Shown in pieces: positions 1-10,064 of a stretch of 64,000 bases of DNA; positions within the stretch are counted from its first letter, which is position 1, and the number at the start of each line of letters is the position of its first letter. A model generated the notes under the pieces. The model ran no database searches, had not been told where the DNA came from, and saw only the letters and a list, made by a program, of their open reading frames with translations. The translations under genes were made by a program, and so were the position numbers. The DNA comes from Permianibacter fluminis. GTDB taxonomy: Bacteria; Pseudomonadota; Gammaproteobacteria; Enterobacterales; Permianibacteraceae. Where the stretch lies: NCBI RefSeq assembly GCF_013179735.1, contig NZ_JABMEG010000001.1, positions 1,922,001 through 1,986,000 of the forward strand, read 5' to 3'.

Positions 1-100
1 GAAAGCCGATGCCGATGCCTGGGAGCTGGTGACGTTTGAAGACGAAGCCAGCACGGCGCCAATTTCCTACATCATGAACCCGGTACTGGCCGCCGGTTAA
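1..100 (+). CDS. lpxC: LpxC, UDP-3-O-acyl-N-acetylglucosamine deacetylase (C-terminal end only)
   Basis: Only the last 32 codons are inside the window, ending in TAA at 98-100. The peptide contains DADAWELVTFEDEA, which matches the conserved C-terminal stretch of LpxC (E. coli has a similar AWEYVTFQDEAE). LpxC is the zinc deacetylase that commits cells to lipid A synthesis. The position just upstream of dciA, an M23 peptidase and secA is the usual one in gammaproteobacteria. The catalytic part lies outside the window, so the call rests on the tail and on gene order. Confidence 0.85.
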   Translation, partial: KADADAWELVTFEDEASTAPISYIMNPVLAAG

Positions 101-124
101 TTGTCCAGCGTTCTCCAGCAGTAA

Positions 125-160
125 CCGAAAGCCGGGCCTCGCCCGGCTTTCGGCTGTTTG
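125..160 (+). terminator. Rho-independent terminator after lpxC
   Basis: A perfect 13-bp stem (125-137 with 141-153), a CTC loop and a short T-rich tail lie 25 bp after the lpxC stop. Confidence 0.85.
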
Positions 161-167
161 TCTTCCG

Positions 168-206
168 ATTTCAGGAATTCGGGTTTCAGGTATTCGGATT
201 TCAGGG
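168..206. repeat. Short direct repeat, 15-bp unit
   Basis: Two and a half copies of a 15-bp unit of the type ATTTCAGGAATTCGG run head to tail (168-182, 183-197, partial from 198). The rest of the gap between lpxC and dciA shows no gene. Confidence 0.7.
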
Positions 207-392
207 CAGCCGGATGGTCTGGCGCTGGCAACGTCTGAAACGGCGCCGCGCGGCGGGAGGGTATTCGTGCTCGCTGATTTGACCGCCTGAGTTGTGGCTG
301 CGGTCACAGTGTGATTGTGCGGGCCGGCAACGCTGCATGGCTTAAATCCGGCCTACACTCTGTTCAGTTCGGTGCAATTGAACAAAAAACAC

Positions 393-704
393 TCAGCTTG
401 GCGGCAATACCCGAACCCGGATCTGCTGCAGCTGCGGATAACCGCAGCTATGGAGTCCGGACAGCAGCTGCGGCACAAGATAGCGGAGCCGGGTCGCCAC
501 GGCGGCTTGGCGGGCGGTGACCTCGAGTGTGACGCCGTCCACGGCGGTGACACGGCAATGGCCGCGAAGGCTTGCGGGCAGCAGGGGCTGTAGGTTAAGG
601 TCCATGCCCTCAAGAAGAGCCAGCCGGTCGAGGAGCGCCTTAAGTGGGCCCTCGGGTTGACCGAGCAAATTGGCGACCGATTGAGCAGACGTTGGGCGGT
701 TCAC
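393..704 (-). CDS. dciA: DciA-like DUF721 protein
   Basis: This 103-residue protein has the DUF721 pattern: a helical N-terminus, a short beta segment (VTLEVTARQAAVATRL) and a closing stretch QQIRVRVLPPS. DciA is the ancestral loader of the replicative helicase DnaB in bacteria that lack DnaC. DUF721 genes commonly lie between lpxC and secA in gammaproteobacteria, as here, and that context is the main support because the family is short and divergent. It is divergent from the M23 peptidase gene, with about 130 bp between them for both promoters. Confidence 0.75.
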   Translation of the reverse strand: MNRPTSAQSVANLLGQPEGPLKALLDRLALLEGMDLNLQPLLPASLRGHCRVTAVDGVTLEVTARQAAVATRLRYLVPQLLSGLHSCGYPQLQQIRVRVLPPS

Positions 705-834
705 TGTTTATGCCTGAATAGGTTTTGCCTAGCAGGGCCAGTGTAACTGCACATTGCTTTCGGTACACGCCACGGTAGTAGCAATTGCTGCCAGGCAGGT
801 GGTTTTTGCTACAAAGTGACGAGATAACGAACCC

Positions 835-1770
835 ATGACGCTGACCCTGATTACCCATACCCGAGCCGGGGCCAAACGCCTTCAGCTCGGTCGCGCCGGT
901 CAGGCCTGTGCTGCCCTGTTTGGCCTCGGCGTGATCGCCGGTGCCGGTTTCGGCGGCTACGAGCTGGCGGTCAAGTTGCATCCAAACGGTGTGGTCAGTG
1001 AACGCACCGTCGAGAGCTGGCAGCAGGAGCTGGATGCCCAGCGCCGCGCCGTCGATACCACCCGCAGCGAATCCGAACAGCAAATCAACGCCCTGGCGGC
1101 CCGGGTTGCCCGGCTGCAGGCGCATATCGCCCGGCTTGATGCCGTTGGCGAACGGGTCACCGAGCTGGTTGGCCTGGAAGGCAAAGAGTTTGAATTCACC
1201 GCTGAACCGGCCATGGGCGGACCCGAAGGCGAGCCATTGGCCAATGCTCCGGGTGCGTCACCGCTGGAGTTCATTGATCAGCTGGACGCGATGAATTCGC
1301 AGCTGGAAACCCGTGGTCGACAACTGGCGGTGCTGGAGTCGCTGTTGCTCGACAAGCACATGGGCACCGAGAAGCTGATTTCCGGCCATCCGGTCAACAG
1401 CGGCTATATCAGCTCGTATTTCGGTTATCGTTCGGACCCGTTCCACGGCAACACGACCTGGCATAAAGGTATCGACTTCGTCGCGCCGGAAGGCACCGAC
1501 GTGATGGCGACCGCTGCTGGTGTGGTGGTTTTCGCTGGCGTCAAAGACGGTTACGGTAATGTCGTCGAAGTCGGCCATGGCGATGGTCTGGTGACCCGCT
1601 ATGGTCACAACTCCAAGCTGGTGGTGAAAGTCGGTGAGCTGGTCCGCAAAGGCCAGGTCATTGCCAAGGTTGGTTCAACCGGTCGGTCGACCGCGCCACA
1701 CGTGCACTACGAAGTGCTGCGCGATGGCCTGTTCCTGAATCCGGCCAAGTACCTCGGCGACAAGAGCTGA
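835..1770 (+). CDS. Membrane-anchored M23 (LytM-type) peptidase
   Basis: The 311-residue protein has one N-terminal membrane segment (about residues 24-45), a coiled coil (about 55-105) and a C-terminal M23 domain (about 185-305). The zinc and catalytic residues are present: HKGID gives H210 and D214, and HVHYE gives H289 and H291. It should therefore be an active peptidoglycan endopeptidase and not a degenerate EnvC/NlpD-type activator. It acts in the periplasm, anchored in the inner membrane. An M23 gene just upstream of secA is common in Pseudomonas and relatives. A terminator follows directly. Confidence 0.9.
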   Translation: MTLTLITHTRAGAKRLQLGRAGQACAALFGLGVIAGAGFGGYELAVKLHPNGVVSERTVESWQQELDAQRRAVDTTRSESEQQINALAARVARLQAHIARLDAVGERVTELVGLEGKEFEFTAEPAMGGPEGEPLANAPGASPLEFIDQLDAMNSQLETRGRQLAVLESLLLDKHMGTEKLISGHPVNSGYISSYFGYRSDPFHGNTTWHKGIDFVAPEGTDVMATAAGVVVFAGVKDGYGNVVEVGHGDGLVTRYGHNSKLVVKVGELVRKGQVIAKVGSTGRSTAPHVHYEVLRDGLFLNPAKYLGDKS

Positions 1771-1787
1771 GCCTGCTTCTCCAAGAT

Positions 1788-1816
1788 AACGGCGCCTGCG
1801 GGCGCCGTTGTTGTTT
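1788..1816 (+). terminator. Terminator after the M23 peptidase gene
   Basis: A 9-bp perfect stem (1788-1796 with 1801-1809), a TGCG loop and a GT-rich tail with TTT. Confidence 0.75.
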
Positions 1817-2248
1817 CTGCCGATCTGGGTCGAATGCGTGCCGGGGATTTCAGTCCGCGGCAACGCTTTCTCGCTGGCGATTTGCCGTTGCTGCCTTGAA
1901 ATCTGGTGCGCCTGTCTCCACCTGTGCAAACGGGCCGCCGGAAGCCCGCTTCGGCGGTGCCGACTTGCGTTCCTTGGCCCGGTGAAAGCCGGTAGAATGC
2001 CGGCTCCGTGGCGGGACCCGGTTTCGAGGCCGGCGTTAACGCGCAGCCTCAGCACCGGCTCCGATGGCAAGTCGCCCCGCACACTGACGTGACTTCACTG
2101 TCCAACGTCAGTCGAAACGAATGAAACACTCGCTGCTGGCATGTCGTTGTGTCGGCACGTCGAGGCAACGAATCGGCTTTTAGCAATAACAGCTGTTGAC
2201 CATAACAATGAATTCGCCGGTGGCGATTCTCACCAGATTGGGACTTTC
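1817..2248. other. Non-coding stretch upstream of secA
   Basis: About 430 bp lie between the M23 terminator and secA. In Enterobacteria this place holds secM. No open frame here encodes a signal peptide followed by a SecM-like arrest motif ending in GIRAGP, so I see no secM. The stretch presumably holds the secA promoter and leader. The only frame spanning it (1808-2092) has an implausible cysteine- and arginine-rich composition. Confidence 0.5.
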
Positions 2249-4972
2249 ATGTTTGCTTCTCTGTTGACCCGCGTTTTCGGTAGCCGCAATGAGCGGCTGG
2301 TCAAAAAATTCTCCAAAGATGTTCATGCCATCAATGCCTTGGAGCCGAGCTTTCAGCAGCTGAGCGACGAGCAGCTGCGCAACAAGACTGCAGAATTCAA
2401 GCAACGTCTCACTGCCGGTACCGCTCTGGACGCGTTGCTGCCGGAAGCCTTTGCCGCCGTACGCGAAGCCGCGCGCCGGACCTTGGGTCTGCGCCATTTT
2501 GATGTCCAGATGATCGGCGGCATGGTGCTGCATTCGGGCCGCATTGCCGAAATGCGCACCGGTGAAGGCAAAACGCTGATGGCGACACTGCCAGCGTATT
2601 TGAATGCGGTGTCAGGCAAAGGCGTGCACGTAGTCACGGTCAACGACTATTTGGCTAAGCGCGATGCCAACTGGATGCGTCCGGTTTATGAAGCGCTGGG
2701 TCTGTCGGTCGGTGTGATTCTGTCGCAACAACCGGGTGAAGAAAAACGCGCCGCCTATGCCGCCGATATCACCTACGGCACCAACAACGAATTTGGTTTT
2801 GATTACCTGCGCGACAACATGGCGTTCTCGCTGGACCAGAAAGCCCAGCGCGAACTCAATTTCGCCATCGTCGACGAAGTCGATTCGATTCTGGTCGACG
2901 AAGCGCGGACGCCATTGATCATTTCGGGTGCTGTTGAAGGTTCCAGTGAGCTGTACAAACGCGTCAATGCCATCATTCCGAAACTGGTCCGTCAGGAAAC
3001 CGAGGACGATCAGGGCGAAGGCGATTTCTATCTGGACGAGAAGGGCCGGCAAGCGCATCTGACCGAGCTGGGCCAGGAAAAAGTCGAGCAGTTGCTGGTG
3101 CAGGCCGGTCTGCTTGGCGAAGACGAGAGCTTGTACAGTCCGTCGTCGATTCAGTTGTTGCACCACGCCTATGCTGCGCTGCGCGCACACACCCTGTTCA
3201 AGCGTGATGTCGATTACATCGTCCGTGACAATCAGGTGGTCATTGTTGACGAACACACCGGTCGTATTATGCCGGGCCGGCGCTGGTCGGAAGGCCTGCA
3301 TCAGGCGGTTGAAGCGAAAGAAGGGGTTGAGATCCAGCAGGAAAACCAGACGCTGGCATCGACCACATTCCAGAACTATTTCCGCTTGTACAACAAGCTG
3401 TCCGGCATGACCGGTACCGCCGATACCGAAGCATTCGAGTTCCAGCAAATTTACGGTCTCGAAGTGGTGGTCATTCCGACTAACCGTCCGATGATTCGTC
3501 AGGACATGTCGGATTTGGTGTACCTGAACAAACAGGACAAATACAAAGCCGTCATTGAGGACATCAAGGCCCGGCGCGAAAAAGGCCAACCGGTACTGGT
3601 CGGCACCGCATCCATTGAGTCCAGCGAAATTCTGTCCAAGTTGCTCAATCACGACAAGATTGAACATCAGGTGCTGAACGCCAAGTTCCACGAAAGCGAA
3701 GCGCAGATCATTGCCCAGGCCGGCCGTCCGGGTGCTGTAACCATTGCCACCAACATGGCCGGTCGCGGTACCGACATTGTGCTCGGTGGTTCCTTGCAGG
3801 CTGATTTGAACGCGCTGGGTGAAGACGCCACCGAATTGCAGAAAGAAGAAACCAAACGCAAATGGCAGGAGCGGCACGATCAGGTGCTCGCTGCTGGCGG
3901 TTTGGCCATCATTGGTACCGAGCGTCATGAAAGCCGCCGTATCGACAACCAGCTGCGTGGCCGTGCTGGCCGCCAAGGCGATGCCGGTTCGTCACGTTTC
4001 TATTTGTCGCTGGAAGATGATCTGATGCGCATTTTTGCCTCGGACCGGATGGGCGCGATGATGCAGAAACTGGGCTGGCAAGCCGGTGAGGCGCTGGAGC
4101 ATCCTTGGGTCAACCGGGCGATTGAAAATGCCCAGCGCAAAGTCGAGGCGCGCAACTTTGAAATTCGTAAGCACCTGCTCGAGTTCGATGACGTCTCGAA
4201 CGATCAGCGTAAGGTGATTTACCAGCAACGTGCCGAGCTGATGCAGGCGGATGATGTCTCCGAGACCATTCGGGCGATGCGTGATGACGTCATCGACGGA
4301 GTCATCAGTGAATTCATTCCGCCGCAAAGTGTTGTTGACCAGTGGAACCTCTCGGGTCTGGAAGAGCGCTTGCGCGGCGAGTTCGCCCTGTCAGTGCCAG
4401 TCAGTCAGTGGCTGGAAGCCGATGACAATCTGACCGAGAAAGGCATTCGGGATCGTATCCGGGAAGCATCGGTTGCAGCCTATGACGCCAAGGAGTCGCA
4501 AGTCGGTGCGCCGGTACTGCGCCATTTCGAAAAAGCGGTGTTGATGCAGAACGTTGACAGTGCCTGGCGCGAGCATCTCGCCGCGATGGACTATCTGCGT
4601 CAGGGCATTCATCTGCGCGGGTTTGCCCAGAAAAATCCGAAGCAGGAATACAAGCGCGAAGCGTTTGAGCTGTTTTCCGGCATGTTGGATCGGATCAAGT
4701 ACGATGTAGTTAGCATCCTGTCGCGGGTGCAGGTGCGCACTGAGTCGGAAGTGGAGCGCATGGAGCGCGAAGCACAGGAAAAAGCCGAGCGGCAAAAATT
4801 GCAGTTCCAGCACGCCGAAGCTACCGCCATGCAAGCCGAGCCGGTCGAAGATGAACCGGCAGCAGCGGCGCCGAATGCGCCGGTGCGTGTTGGCCAAAAA
4901 GTCGGCCGCAATGATCTGTGTCCTTGCGGTTCCGGCAAAAAATACAAGCACTGCCACGGTGCAATTGCGTAG
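2249..4972 (+). CDS. secA: SecA, preprotein translocase ATPase
   Basis: This is the motor that drives unfolded proteins through SecYEG. The start at 2249 gives [17 protein letters not shown], collinear with E. coli SecA; an in-frame start at 2141 would add 36 unrelated residues. The 907-residue length is normal. Walker A (MRTGEGKT) falls at residues 102-109, the same numbering as in E. coli. [15 protein letters not shown], the GTASIE segment and the helicase motif around GRAGRQGD are all present. The C-terminus carries the zinc-binding SEC-C motif with C891, C893, C902 and H903, which binds SecB and phospholipid. A symmetrical terminator follows. Confidence 0.98.
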   Translation: MFASLLTRVFGSRNERLVKKFSKDVHAINALEPSFQQLSDEQLRNKTAEFKQRLTAGTALDALLPEAFAAVREAARRTLGLRHFDVQMIGGMVLHSGRIAEMRTGEGKTLMATLPAYLNAVSGKGVHVVTVNDYLAKRDANWMRPVYEALGLSVGVILSQQPGEEKRAAYAADITYGTNNEFGFDYLRDNMAFSLDQKAQRELNFAIVDEVDSILVDEARTPLIISGAVEGSSELYKRVNAIIPKLVRQETEDDQGEGDFYLDEKGRQAHLTELGQEKVEQLLVQAGLLGEDESLYSPSSIQLLHHAYAALRAHTLFKRDVDYIVRDNQVVIVDEHTGRIMPGRRWSEGLHQAVEAKEGVEIQQENQTLASTTFQNYFRLYNKLSGMTGTADTEAFEFQQIYGLEVVVIPTNRPMIRQDMSDLVYLNKQDKYKAVIEDIKARREKGQPVLVGTASIESSEILSKLLNHDKIEHQVLNAKFHESEAQIIAQAGRPGAVTIATNMAGRGTDIVLGGSLQADLNALGEDATELQKEETKRKWQERHDQVLAAGGLAIIGTERHESRRIDNQLRGRAGRQGDAGSSRFYLSLEDDLMRIFASDRMGAMMQKLGWQAGEALEHPWVNRAIENAQRKVEARNFEIRKHLLEFDDVSNDQRKVIYQQRAELMQADDVSETIRAMRDDVIDGVISEFIPPQSVVDQWNLSGLEERLRGEFALSVPVSQWLEADDNLTEKGIRDRIREASVAAYDAKESQVGAPVLRHFEKAVLMQNVDSAWREHLAAMDYLRQGIHLRGFAQKNPKQEYKREAFELFSGMLDRIKYDVVSILSRVQVRTESEVERMEREAQEKAERQKLQFQHAEATAMQAEPVEDEPAAAAPNAPVRVGQKVGRNDLCPCGSGKKYKHCHGAIA

Positions 4973-4992
4973 GCCTGCTGCTTGAGCTGAAC

Positions 4993-5028
4993 AATAAAAA
5001 AGGGTGAGCTAGCTCACCCTTTTTTATT
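4993..5028. terminator. Perfectly symmetrical terminator after secA
   Basis: A 36-bp perfect palindrome: 18 bases and their exact complement, with A-run and T-run on the two sides. It can act on either strand. The next gene, mutT, runs in the same direction, so it separates mutT from secA transcription. Confidence 0.9.
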
Positions 5029-5089
5029 AGCGCGTATCGGGCTGATGTCAGTGCTTTAGCCTTGTTTAGCAGGGATCGGGAATGTCGGC

Positions 5090-6040
5090 ATGAGTCAATT
5101 CATTGAGGTCGCGGCAGCGGCCATTGTCAACGCGGCAGATGAAGTATTGATCGCCAAGCGGGCCGCCCATCGGCATCAAGGCGATCGCTGGGAGTTTCCG
5201 GGTGGCAAGTTGGAGCCGGGTGAAACGGCAGAGCAAGCCTTGATTCGCGAGTTGCAGGAAGAGCTCGGGATCACGGTCAGCCGGTGCCGGCCGCTGATCA
5301 CCGTCAGCCATCACTACGGTGACAAATCCGTGCGCCTGCATGTTTTCCGGGTCGATGCCTTTAGCGGCGAGCCGCACGGTCATGAAGGCCAACCTCTGGC
5401 ATGGGTGCCCGCCGCTCAGCTCAGTCAATACGAGTTTCCGGCAGCGAACCTGCCGATTATCGCCGCGGTGCAATTGCCTGATCGTTTAATGATTACTCCG
5501 GAGCCGACGGAAAACAAAAATTTTCTGGCCAAAGTCGAGCGCGCTTGCCAACGTGGTGTGCGAATGATTCAGCTGCGCGCACATACGTTACCGGATGCGG
5601 CATATCGGCAACTGGCGGTCGACGTCCATGCGATTTGTCAGCGTCATGGCTGCGCGCTGATGCTGAATCGTCGACCTGAATTAATCGCAGATTTGTCCTG
5701 TGACGGTTGGCACCTGTCTAGCGAAAATGCTGCGAAGGCTACGGCGGCAGGATTGCCGTCACGGCCACGCTGGCTGTCGCTGGCATGCCATGACGAAGCA
5801 CAGCTTCAGTTGGCGCAGACACTCAATGCAGATTTTCTGCTGTTGTCGCCTGTTGCGGAAACCCGATCTCATCCAGAGCAGCCAGGCTTGGGTTGGCGGC
5901 GATTTGCCGAGTTGGCAAGGCAAGCGAATCGGCCTGTCTATGCGCTGGGCGGCATGCTTGAGCGTGATATTTTCGACAGCTGGCAACATGGCGGCCAAGG
6001 TATTGCCGCGATACGCGCGCTGTGGCCGGAGCATGATTGA
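5090..6040 (+). CDS. mutT: MutT Nudix hydrolase fused to a ThiE/TenI-like domain
   Basis: The N-terminal half (about residues 1-130) is a MutT-type Nudix hydrolase that would remove 8-oxo-dGTP from the nucleotide pool. The complete Nudix box runs G39 to I61 with E45, R53, E54, E57 and E58. The C-terminal half (about 135-316) resembles thiamine-phosphate synthase/TenI: RGVRMIQLRAH near its start and PVYALGGM near its end. It looks shorter and more degenerate than true ThiE, so thiamine synthesis should not be assumed. This two-domain arrangement is known in many gammaproteobacteria. mutT follows secA as in E. coli. Confidence 0.92.
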   Translation: MSQFIEVAAAAIVNAADEVLIAKRAAHRHQGDRWEFPGGKLEPGETAEQALIRELQEELGITVSRCRPLITVSHHYGDKSVRLHVFRVDAFSGEPHGHEGQPLAWVPAAQLSQYEFPAANLPIIAAVQLPDRLMITPEPTENKNFLAKVERACQRGVRMIQLRAHTLPDAAYRQLAVDVHAICQRHGCALMLNRRPELIADLSCDGWHLSSENAAKATAAGLPSRPRWLSLACHDEAQLQLAQTLNADFLLLSPVAETRSHPEQPGLGWRRFAELARQANRPVYALGGMLERDIFDSWQHGGQGIAAIRALWPEHD

Positions 6041-6161
6041 TCGATTGCTGAACGTTCAGGACATGATGGCCGGCTATCGGCGTTGTCTGCCAGTTTCTGC
6101 TGTCTATTAACCGATCGGTCATTAACGGCTTTTTCTTGTTAACGCAGTTACTTGCTAACGG

Positions 6162-6359
6162 CTAGGACTCATCCGGATCCGGCTCAAGCGGCTCACCGGC
6201 AATGCGATGGCCTTCCGATGCCCATTCGCCCAGATCAATCAGCCGACAGCGCTCGGAGCAGAATGGTCGCCACGGATTGTCGGCACGATAGAGCACGGAT
6301 TTCCGGCAGCAAGGGCAGGCGATGATAAGTGGCGGCTTCTCGGGTGTTTGATCAGTCAT
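6162..6359 (-). CDS. yacG: YacG, zinc-binding DNA gyrase inhibitor
   Basis: At 65 residues this is normal length for YacG. The zinc site is complete: CPCC (C15, C18) and CSERC (C34, C38), followed by the family signature [11 protein letters not shown]. In E. coli YacG binds GyrB and blocks DNA binding by gyrase. It is the last gene of the run pilD-coaE-zapD-yacG and starts 22 bp after the zapD stop. Confidence 0.95.
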   Translation of the reverse strand: MTDQTPEKPPLIIACPCCRKSVLYRADNPWRPFCSERCRLIDLGEWASEGHRIAGEPLEPDPDES

Positions 6360-6381
6360 AACGGTCTACAAGCGGCGGCGT

Positions 6382-7143
6382 TCAGCCGCACAGTGAGTAT
6401 TCAAAGCTGCTGCTTTCGCGCAGGTATTTGACGGCGCCTTCATCATCGGCAATAGCCAAACGAATGACGCAGCGTTGACGGCCGCTGCTCACCTCCGGAT
6501 AGACCGATTGTGTGCTCGGCATGCGCAGCCGCAGCAGTTGACCGTGCACCGGCTCCAGTTGGAAAAAACCATCGTCAAACTGGGCGCTGCGCCAATTGGT
6601 GTTTTCCCGCATCAGTCTGAGCAAGACATCAACGCTGGTACGTACCCCGTGCAATTCATTGAGCCATTGCTGCAGGCGCTCGCGGCGCGCGTCGGCCGGC
6701 CGCTGCAAAAAGCAATACAGTCGTGGTAAATCGAACGCGCAGGTGCCGCCGGGCAGGGTATAGCGGTGCTTGATGGCATGCAGGAATTCATTTTCGCGCA
6801 AGCGCGCAGCAAATTTGCCTTGATGATGAACGATCCAGTGATGCAGCTTTTCCAGTTGTTGCAGAAAGCGGCCGAGCTTATCCGCATCGACTTGCGGGTT
6901 GCTGCCGAGTGCGCGTAACTGCTGCAGTTGCCGGTCCAGATCACTGTGCAAATCGCCGCGCAGATCGCCGTGATCGACCGAGTCCATCAACTCAAAAAGG
7001 GTACCGAACGCCGCGTAGTGAGCGGCCAGACTCTGCTCGGCCAACAACTGCTGGGCGCGATTGAAAATACCTTCCAGCCGTAGATAGACCCGGGTCTTCT
7101 CATTCAAGGGTTGCTCGAACAGCAGCAGGTTCGGTGCGGTCAT
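6382..7143 (-). CDS. zapD: ZapD (YacF), FtsZ-bundling cell division protein
   Basis: The 253-residue protein starts MTAPNLLLFEQPLNEKTR, typical of ZapD, and contains the conserved stretches RLEGIFNRAQQLL and HHWIVHHQGKFAARLRENEFL. ZapD cross-links FtsZ filaments at midcell. coaE ends 13 bp upstream and yacG starts 22 bp downstream, the standard coaE-zapD-yacG order. Confidence 0.95.
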   Translation of the reverse strand: MTAPNLLLFEQPLNEKTRVYLRLEGIFNRAQQLLAEQSLAAHYAAFGTLFELMDSVDHGDLRGDLHSDLDRQLQQLRALGSNPQVDADKLGRFLQQLEKLHHWIVHHQGKFAARLRENEFLHAIKHRYTLPGGTCAFDLPRLYCFLQRPADARRERLQQWLNELHGVRTSVDVLLRLMRENTNWRSAQFDDGFFQLEPVHGQLLRLRMPSTQSVYPEVSSGRQRCVIRLAIADDEGAVKYLRESSSFEYSLCG

Positions 7144-7156
7144 GGCTCGGTCGCCG

Positions 7157-7777
7157 TCAGGGGGCTGCAGTTGGCTGGCCAGCCAGCTGCAGGTAGCGTA
7201 AGTGCAGCAATTTTACATGACTGTCGAGCGCTTGCTCATCGGCATTGTTGTCGATGATGTCGTCGGCCGCAGCGCGTCGTGCAGCATCGGCGGCTTGAGC
7301 CGCGAGGATGGCATCTGTCTGATCCGCATCAACCTGGTCACGTGCCATCAGGCGCTGGCGACGCTGCTCGGTGCTGGCCTCGACCAACAATACCCGATCG
7401 TAATCGCCTGACTGACCGGTTTCGACCAGCAGCGGAATCACGAAGATCTGATAAGGGTAGGGCTGCACGCGTGCTGCAGCATTCATTTCCGCTCGGATCA
7501 GCGGATGCAGGATGGCGTTGACCTGTCTGCGCAGGTCGGCATCGGCAAAGATGCGCTGACGTAAGGCGCGGCGATCAAGCTGACCATCGGCTTGCAGAAT
7601 CTCGCGGCCGCACAAGTCGACCAATTGCTGCAAGCCGGTTTGACCGGGTTCGACAACCCGGCGCGCCGCGACATCGGCATCAATCACCGGCACGCCGAGT
7701 GCAGCGAAGCGTCGTGATACAGCGGTTTTGCCGCTGGCAATCCCGCCAGTCAGGGCAATCCGCAGCGGCTCGGTCAT
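7157..7777 (-). CDS. coaE: Dephospho-CoA kinase
   Basis: CoaE phosphorylates the 3'-hydroxyl of dephospho-CoA in the last step of CoA synthesis. I chose the start at 7777 (MTEPLRIALTGGIASGKT), which places the P-loop GGIASGKT at residues 11-18 and gives 206 residues, the usual length. A longer in-frame start at 7825 would overlap the end of pilD. DADVAARRVVEPG and the LID-type segment RQRLMARDQ are present. It starts 19 bp after the pilD stop. Confidence 0.95.
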   Translation of the reverse strand: MTEPLRIALTGGIASGKTAVSRRFAALGVPVIDADVAARRVVEPGQTGLQQLVDLCGREILQADGQLDRRALRQRIFADADLRRQVNAILHPLIRAEMNAAARVQPYPYQIFVIPLLVETGQSGDYDRVLLVEASTEQRRQRLMARDQVDADQTDAILAAQAADAARRAAADDIIDNNADEQALDSHVKLLHLRYLQLAGQPTAAP

Positions 7778-7796
7778 CGCGTGTTTACCGCCGCAC

Positions 7797-8687
7797 TCAC
7801 AGCCCGGAAGCGCGCAGGTAAGCACTCATCCAGTCAGCGCCGAAATACAGCGAGCACCAACCGGCAATGGCGAGATAGGGACCGAACGGAATTTGCCGAT
7901 CGTTGTTGCGTGAGAACAGCACCATGCTGCCGCCGATGACCAAGCCAGCGACAGCCGCCAGAATGATGATGATCGGCAATTGCTGCCAGCCGAGCCAGGC
8001 GCCCAGTGCCGCGAACAATTTGAAATCACCGTAGCCCATGCCTTCCTTGCCGGTCAGCAGCTTGAACGCCCAATACACAGACCACAGGCTCAGATAGCCG
8101 GCAACGGCACCGATAACGGCGTCATTCAATGGCACGAAACCGCCGCTCATGTTGAACAGCAAGCCCAGCCAGAGCAGAGGGTAGGTCAATTGATCGGGTA
8201 ACAGCTTGGTATCCCAGTCGATGCCCGCCATGGCGATCAACAACGCGGTAAACAGCATTGCGCCGAACAGCAAGCCATCCGGGCCGAACTCTGCAGCGGC
8301 AAAGGCAAAAGCGGCACCGGTCATGGCCTCGATGATCGGATAGCGAACTGAAATAGGATCCTTGCACTGCTTGCATTTGCCGCGCAGAAACAACCAGCTC
8401 AGCAGAGGAATATTCAACCAGCCAGGAATCGCATAACCGCAATGAGGGCAAGCCGAGCGCGGCATCACCAAACCAAAGTCACTCGGGTAATTATCGCGGT
8501 ATTCACCATTGAAGGAACAGCCGCCTTCAACAATCAATTCACGCGCCTGAGCTTGCCACTGCCGCTGCAAAATGATCGGCAGCCGGAAGATCACGACATT
8601 GAGAAAGCTGCCAATCAGCAGGCCAAAAATGCCGGCGGCGACCGTGAAGAACACACGGTCGCCGCCAAAGAGATCAAGTAGTGTCAT
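7797..8687 (-). CDS. pilD: PilD, prepilin peptidase and N-methyltransferase
   Basis: This inner-membrane aspartic protease cleaves the pilin leader and methylates the new N-terminal phenylalanine. The 296 residues include the N-terminal segment GLLIGSFLNVVIFRLP, a cytoplasmic loop with two cysteine pairs (CPHCGY and CKQC, the zinc/methyltransferase part) and catalytic aspartates in GIDWDTKLLPD and GYGDFKLF. Six or more hydrophobic segments follow. pilC ends 13 bp upstream. Type II secretion pseudopilins, if the strain has them, may also be substrates. Confidence 0.95.
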   Translation of the reverse strand: MTLLDLFGGDRVFFTVAAGIFGLLIGSFLNVVIFRLPIILQRQWQAQARELIVEGGCSFNGEYRDNYPSDFGLVMPRSACPHCGYAIPGWLNIPLLSWLFLRGKCKQCKDPISVRYPIIEAMTGAAFAFAAAEFGPDGLLFGAMLFTALLIAMAGIDWDTKLLPDQLTYPLLWLGLLFNMSGGFVPLNDAVIGAVAGYLSLWSVYWAFKLLTGKEGMGYGDFKLFAALGAWLGWQQLPIIIILAAVAGLVIGGSMVLFSRNNDRQIPFGPYLAIAGWCSLYFGADWMSAYLRASGL

Positions 8688-8700
8688 GTTGTGCTTGTTA

Positions 8701-9984
8701 TTAGATGACCTTGCCGAGGTTAAAGATAGGCAGGTACATGGCGACGATCAGGCCGCCGACCACAACCCCGAGTACAGCCATGATGATCGGTTCGAGCAGT
8801 GATGCCAAACCATCTACTGCGTCATCAACTTCCGCCTCGTAAATGTCTGCCACCTTGGCCAACATGGCATCTAGCGCACCCGACTCTTCGCCGATGGCAA
8901 CCATTTGCACGACCATGTTGGGGAACATTCCAGTGCCCTGCATCGCCAGATTCATCTGCATACCGGTGGTCACATCATCCCGAACTTTCAAGATGGATGT
9001 TCGATAGACAACGTTGCCAGACGCGCCGGCAGCCGACTCCAGCGCTTCAACCAACGGGACGCCCGCAGCGAAGGTTGTCGACAATGTGCGTGCATAGCGG
9101 GCAATAGCGGCTTTATTCAAGATGATGCCGATCACCGGAAGCTTGAGGACCAATCGGTCTTTACCATCCCGGAACGCTTGTGAATTGACATTCAAATAAC
9201 CAAAACCGAACGCGGACCCAACAATGACCGCCAAGTAAATGTACCAAGTCTCCTGGAGCGATCTTGATATGCCCAGCACAAATTGAGTGAAGGCGGGCAA
9301 GTCGGCGCCGAAGCTCTTGAACATGTCTTCGAACATCGGCACAACGAACAGCAAAAGAATCGCTGTGACTATGGCGGCAACTACCAACACAGCTGTTGGA
9401 TAAAAGAGCGCCTTCTTTATTTTCGACTTGATGCGCTCCGACTTTTCCTTGTAGAGCGCGATACGATCCAGCATTTGCTCAAGCGAGCCGGATTGCTCAC
9501 CAGCACCTACCAAGTCGCAGAAAAGCGGGTCAAAATACTTCGGGTGTTTGCGCAGTGACTCATGAAAGGGCGCGCCGGCTTCAATATCGCCCTTGATGGT
9601 CATCATCAATTCTTGAACCGATGGTTTTTCGTGGCCACGGCCAATAATTTCGAAAGACTGAACAAGAGGGACACCCGCTTTCATCATTGTTGCCAGTTGC
9701 CTTGCCATCATGGCGATATCGGCCGGCGTTATTGGCGCTTTGCGCGGTGAAAAAAGGTCGGCTGCCTTGCGATTTATTTTGCCCGGCATCAGGCCTTGCT
9801 TGCGCAGCTGGGCTTTGACCATGGCTTCGTTTGCGGCCTGCATTTCGCCTTTGATCTTCTGACCTTTTTTGTCAACGCCTTCCCATGCATAGGTCTTTTG
9901 TTTAGCGACCGGCGCCGTTGGGCGTGTGATCGCATTCGACCGGGGTTTGGCGGCGGGGTCTTTTTTGACGGCTTGCAATGCCAT
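8701..9984 (-). CDS. pilC: PilC, type IV pilus inner-membrane platform protein
   Basis: The 427-residue protein belongs to the GspF/PilC family: a cytoplasmic N-terminus beginning with a low-complexity Pro/Lys/Ala tail, then two repeated T2SSF units, each ending in hydrophobic helices. Family signatures include MMKAGVPLVQSFEIIG and FAAGVPLVEALESAAG in the two halves. PilC couples the PilB ATPase to pilin assembly. pilD is 13 bp downstream; pilB lies 209 bp upstream. Confidence 0.95.
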   Translation of the reverse strand: MALQAVKKDPAAKPRSNAITRPTAPVAKQKTYAWEGVDKKGQKIKGEMQAANEAMVKAQLRKQGLMPGKINRKAADLFSPRKAPITPADIAMMARQLATMMKAGVPLVQSFEIIGRGHEKPSVQELMMTIKGDIEAGAPFHESLRKHPKYFDPLFCDLVGAGEQSGSLEQMLDRIALYKEKSERIKSKIKKALFYPTAVLVVAAIVTAILLLFVVPMFEDMFKSFGADLPAFTQFVLGISRSLQETWYIYLAVIVGSAFGFGYLNVNSQAFRDGKDRLVLKLPVIGIILNKAAIARYARTLSTTFAAGVPLVEALESAAGASGNVVYRTSILKVRDDVTTGMQMNLAMQGTGMFPNMVVQMVAIGEESGALDAMLAKVADIYEAEVDDAVDGLASLLEPIIMAVLGVVVGGLIVAMYLPIFNLGKVI

Positions 9985-10064
9985 GGCCTTGGTCCCTTCA
10001 AGTTCAGGTGTTGTTGTAATTCTAGCGGCTAAAGCGTTGACTAATTGTGCTTTTCGTCCCGGAA

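Noticed and set aside
1808-2092. secM-like gene upstream of secA
   Set aside because: No signal peptide and no arrest motif in the available frames.
2612-3976. 454-codon open frame antisense to secA
   Set aside because: Lies entirely inside secA on the other strand; no ribosome site or family features. Long antisense frames are common in GC-rich DNA with strong codon bias.
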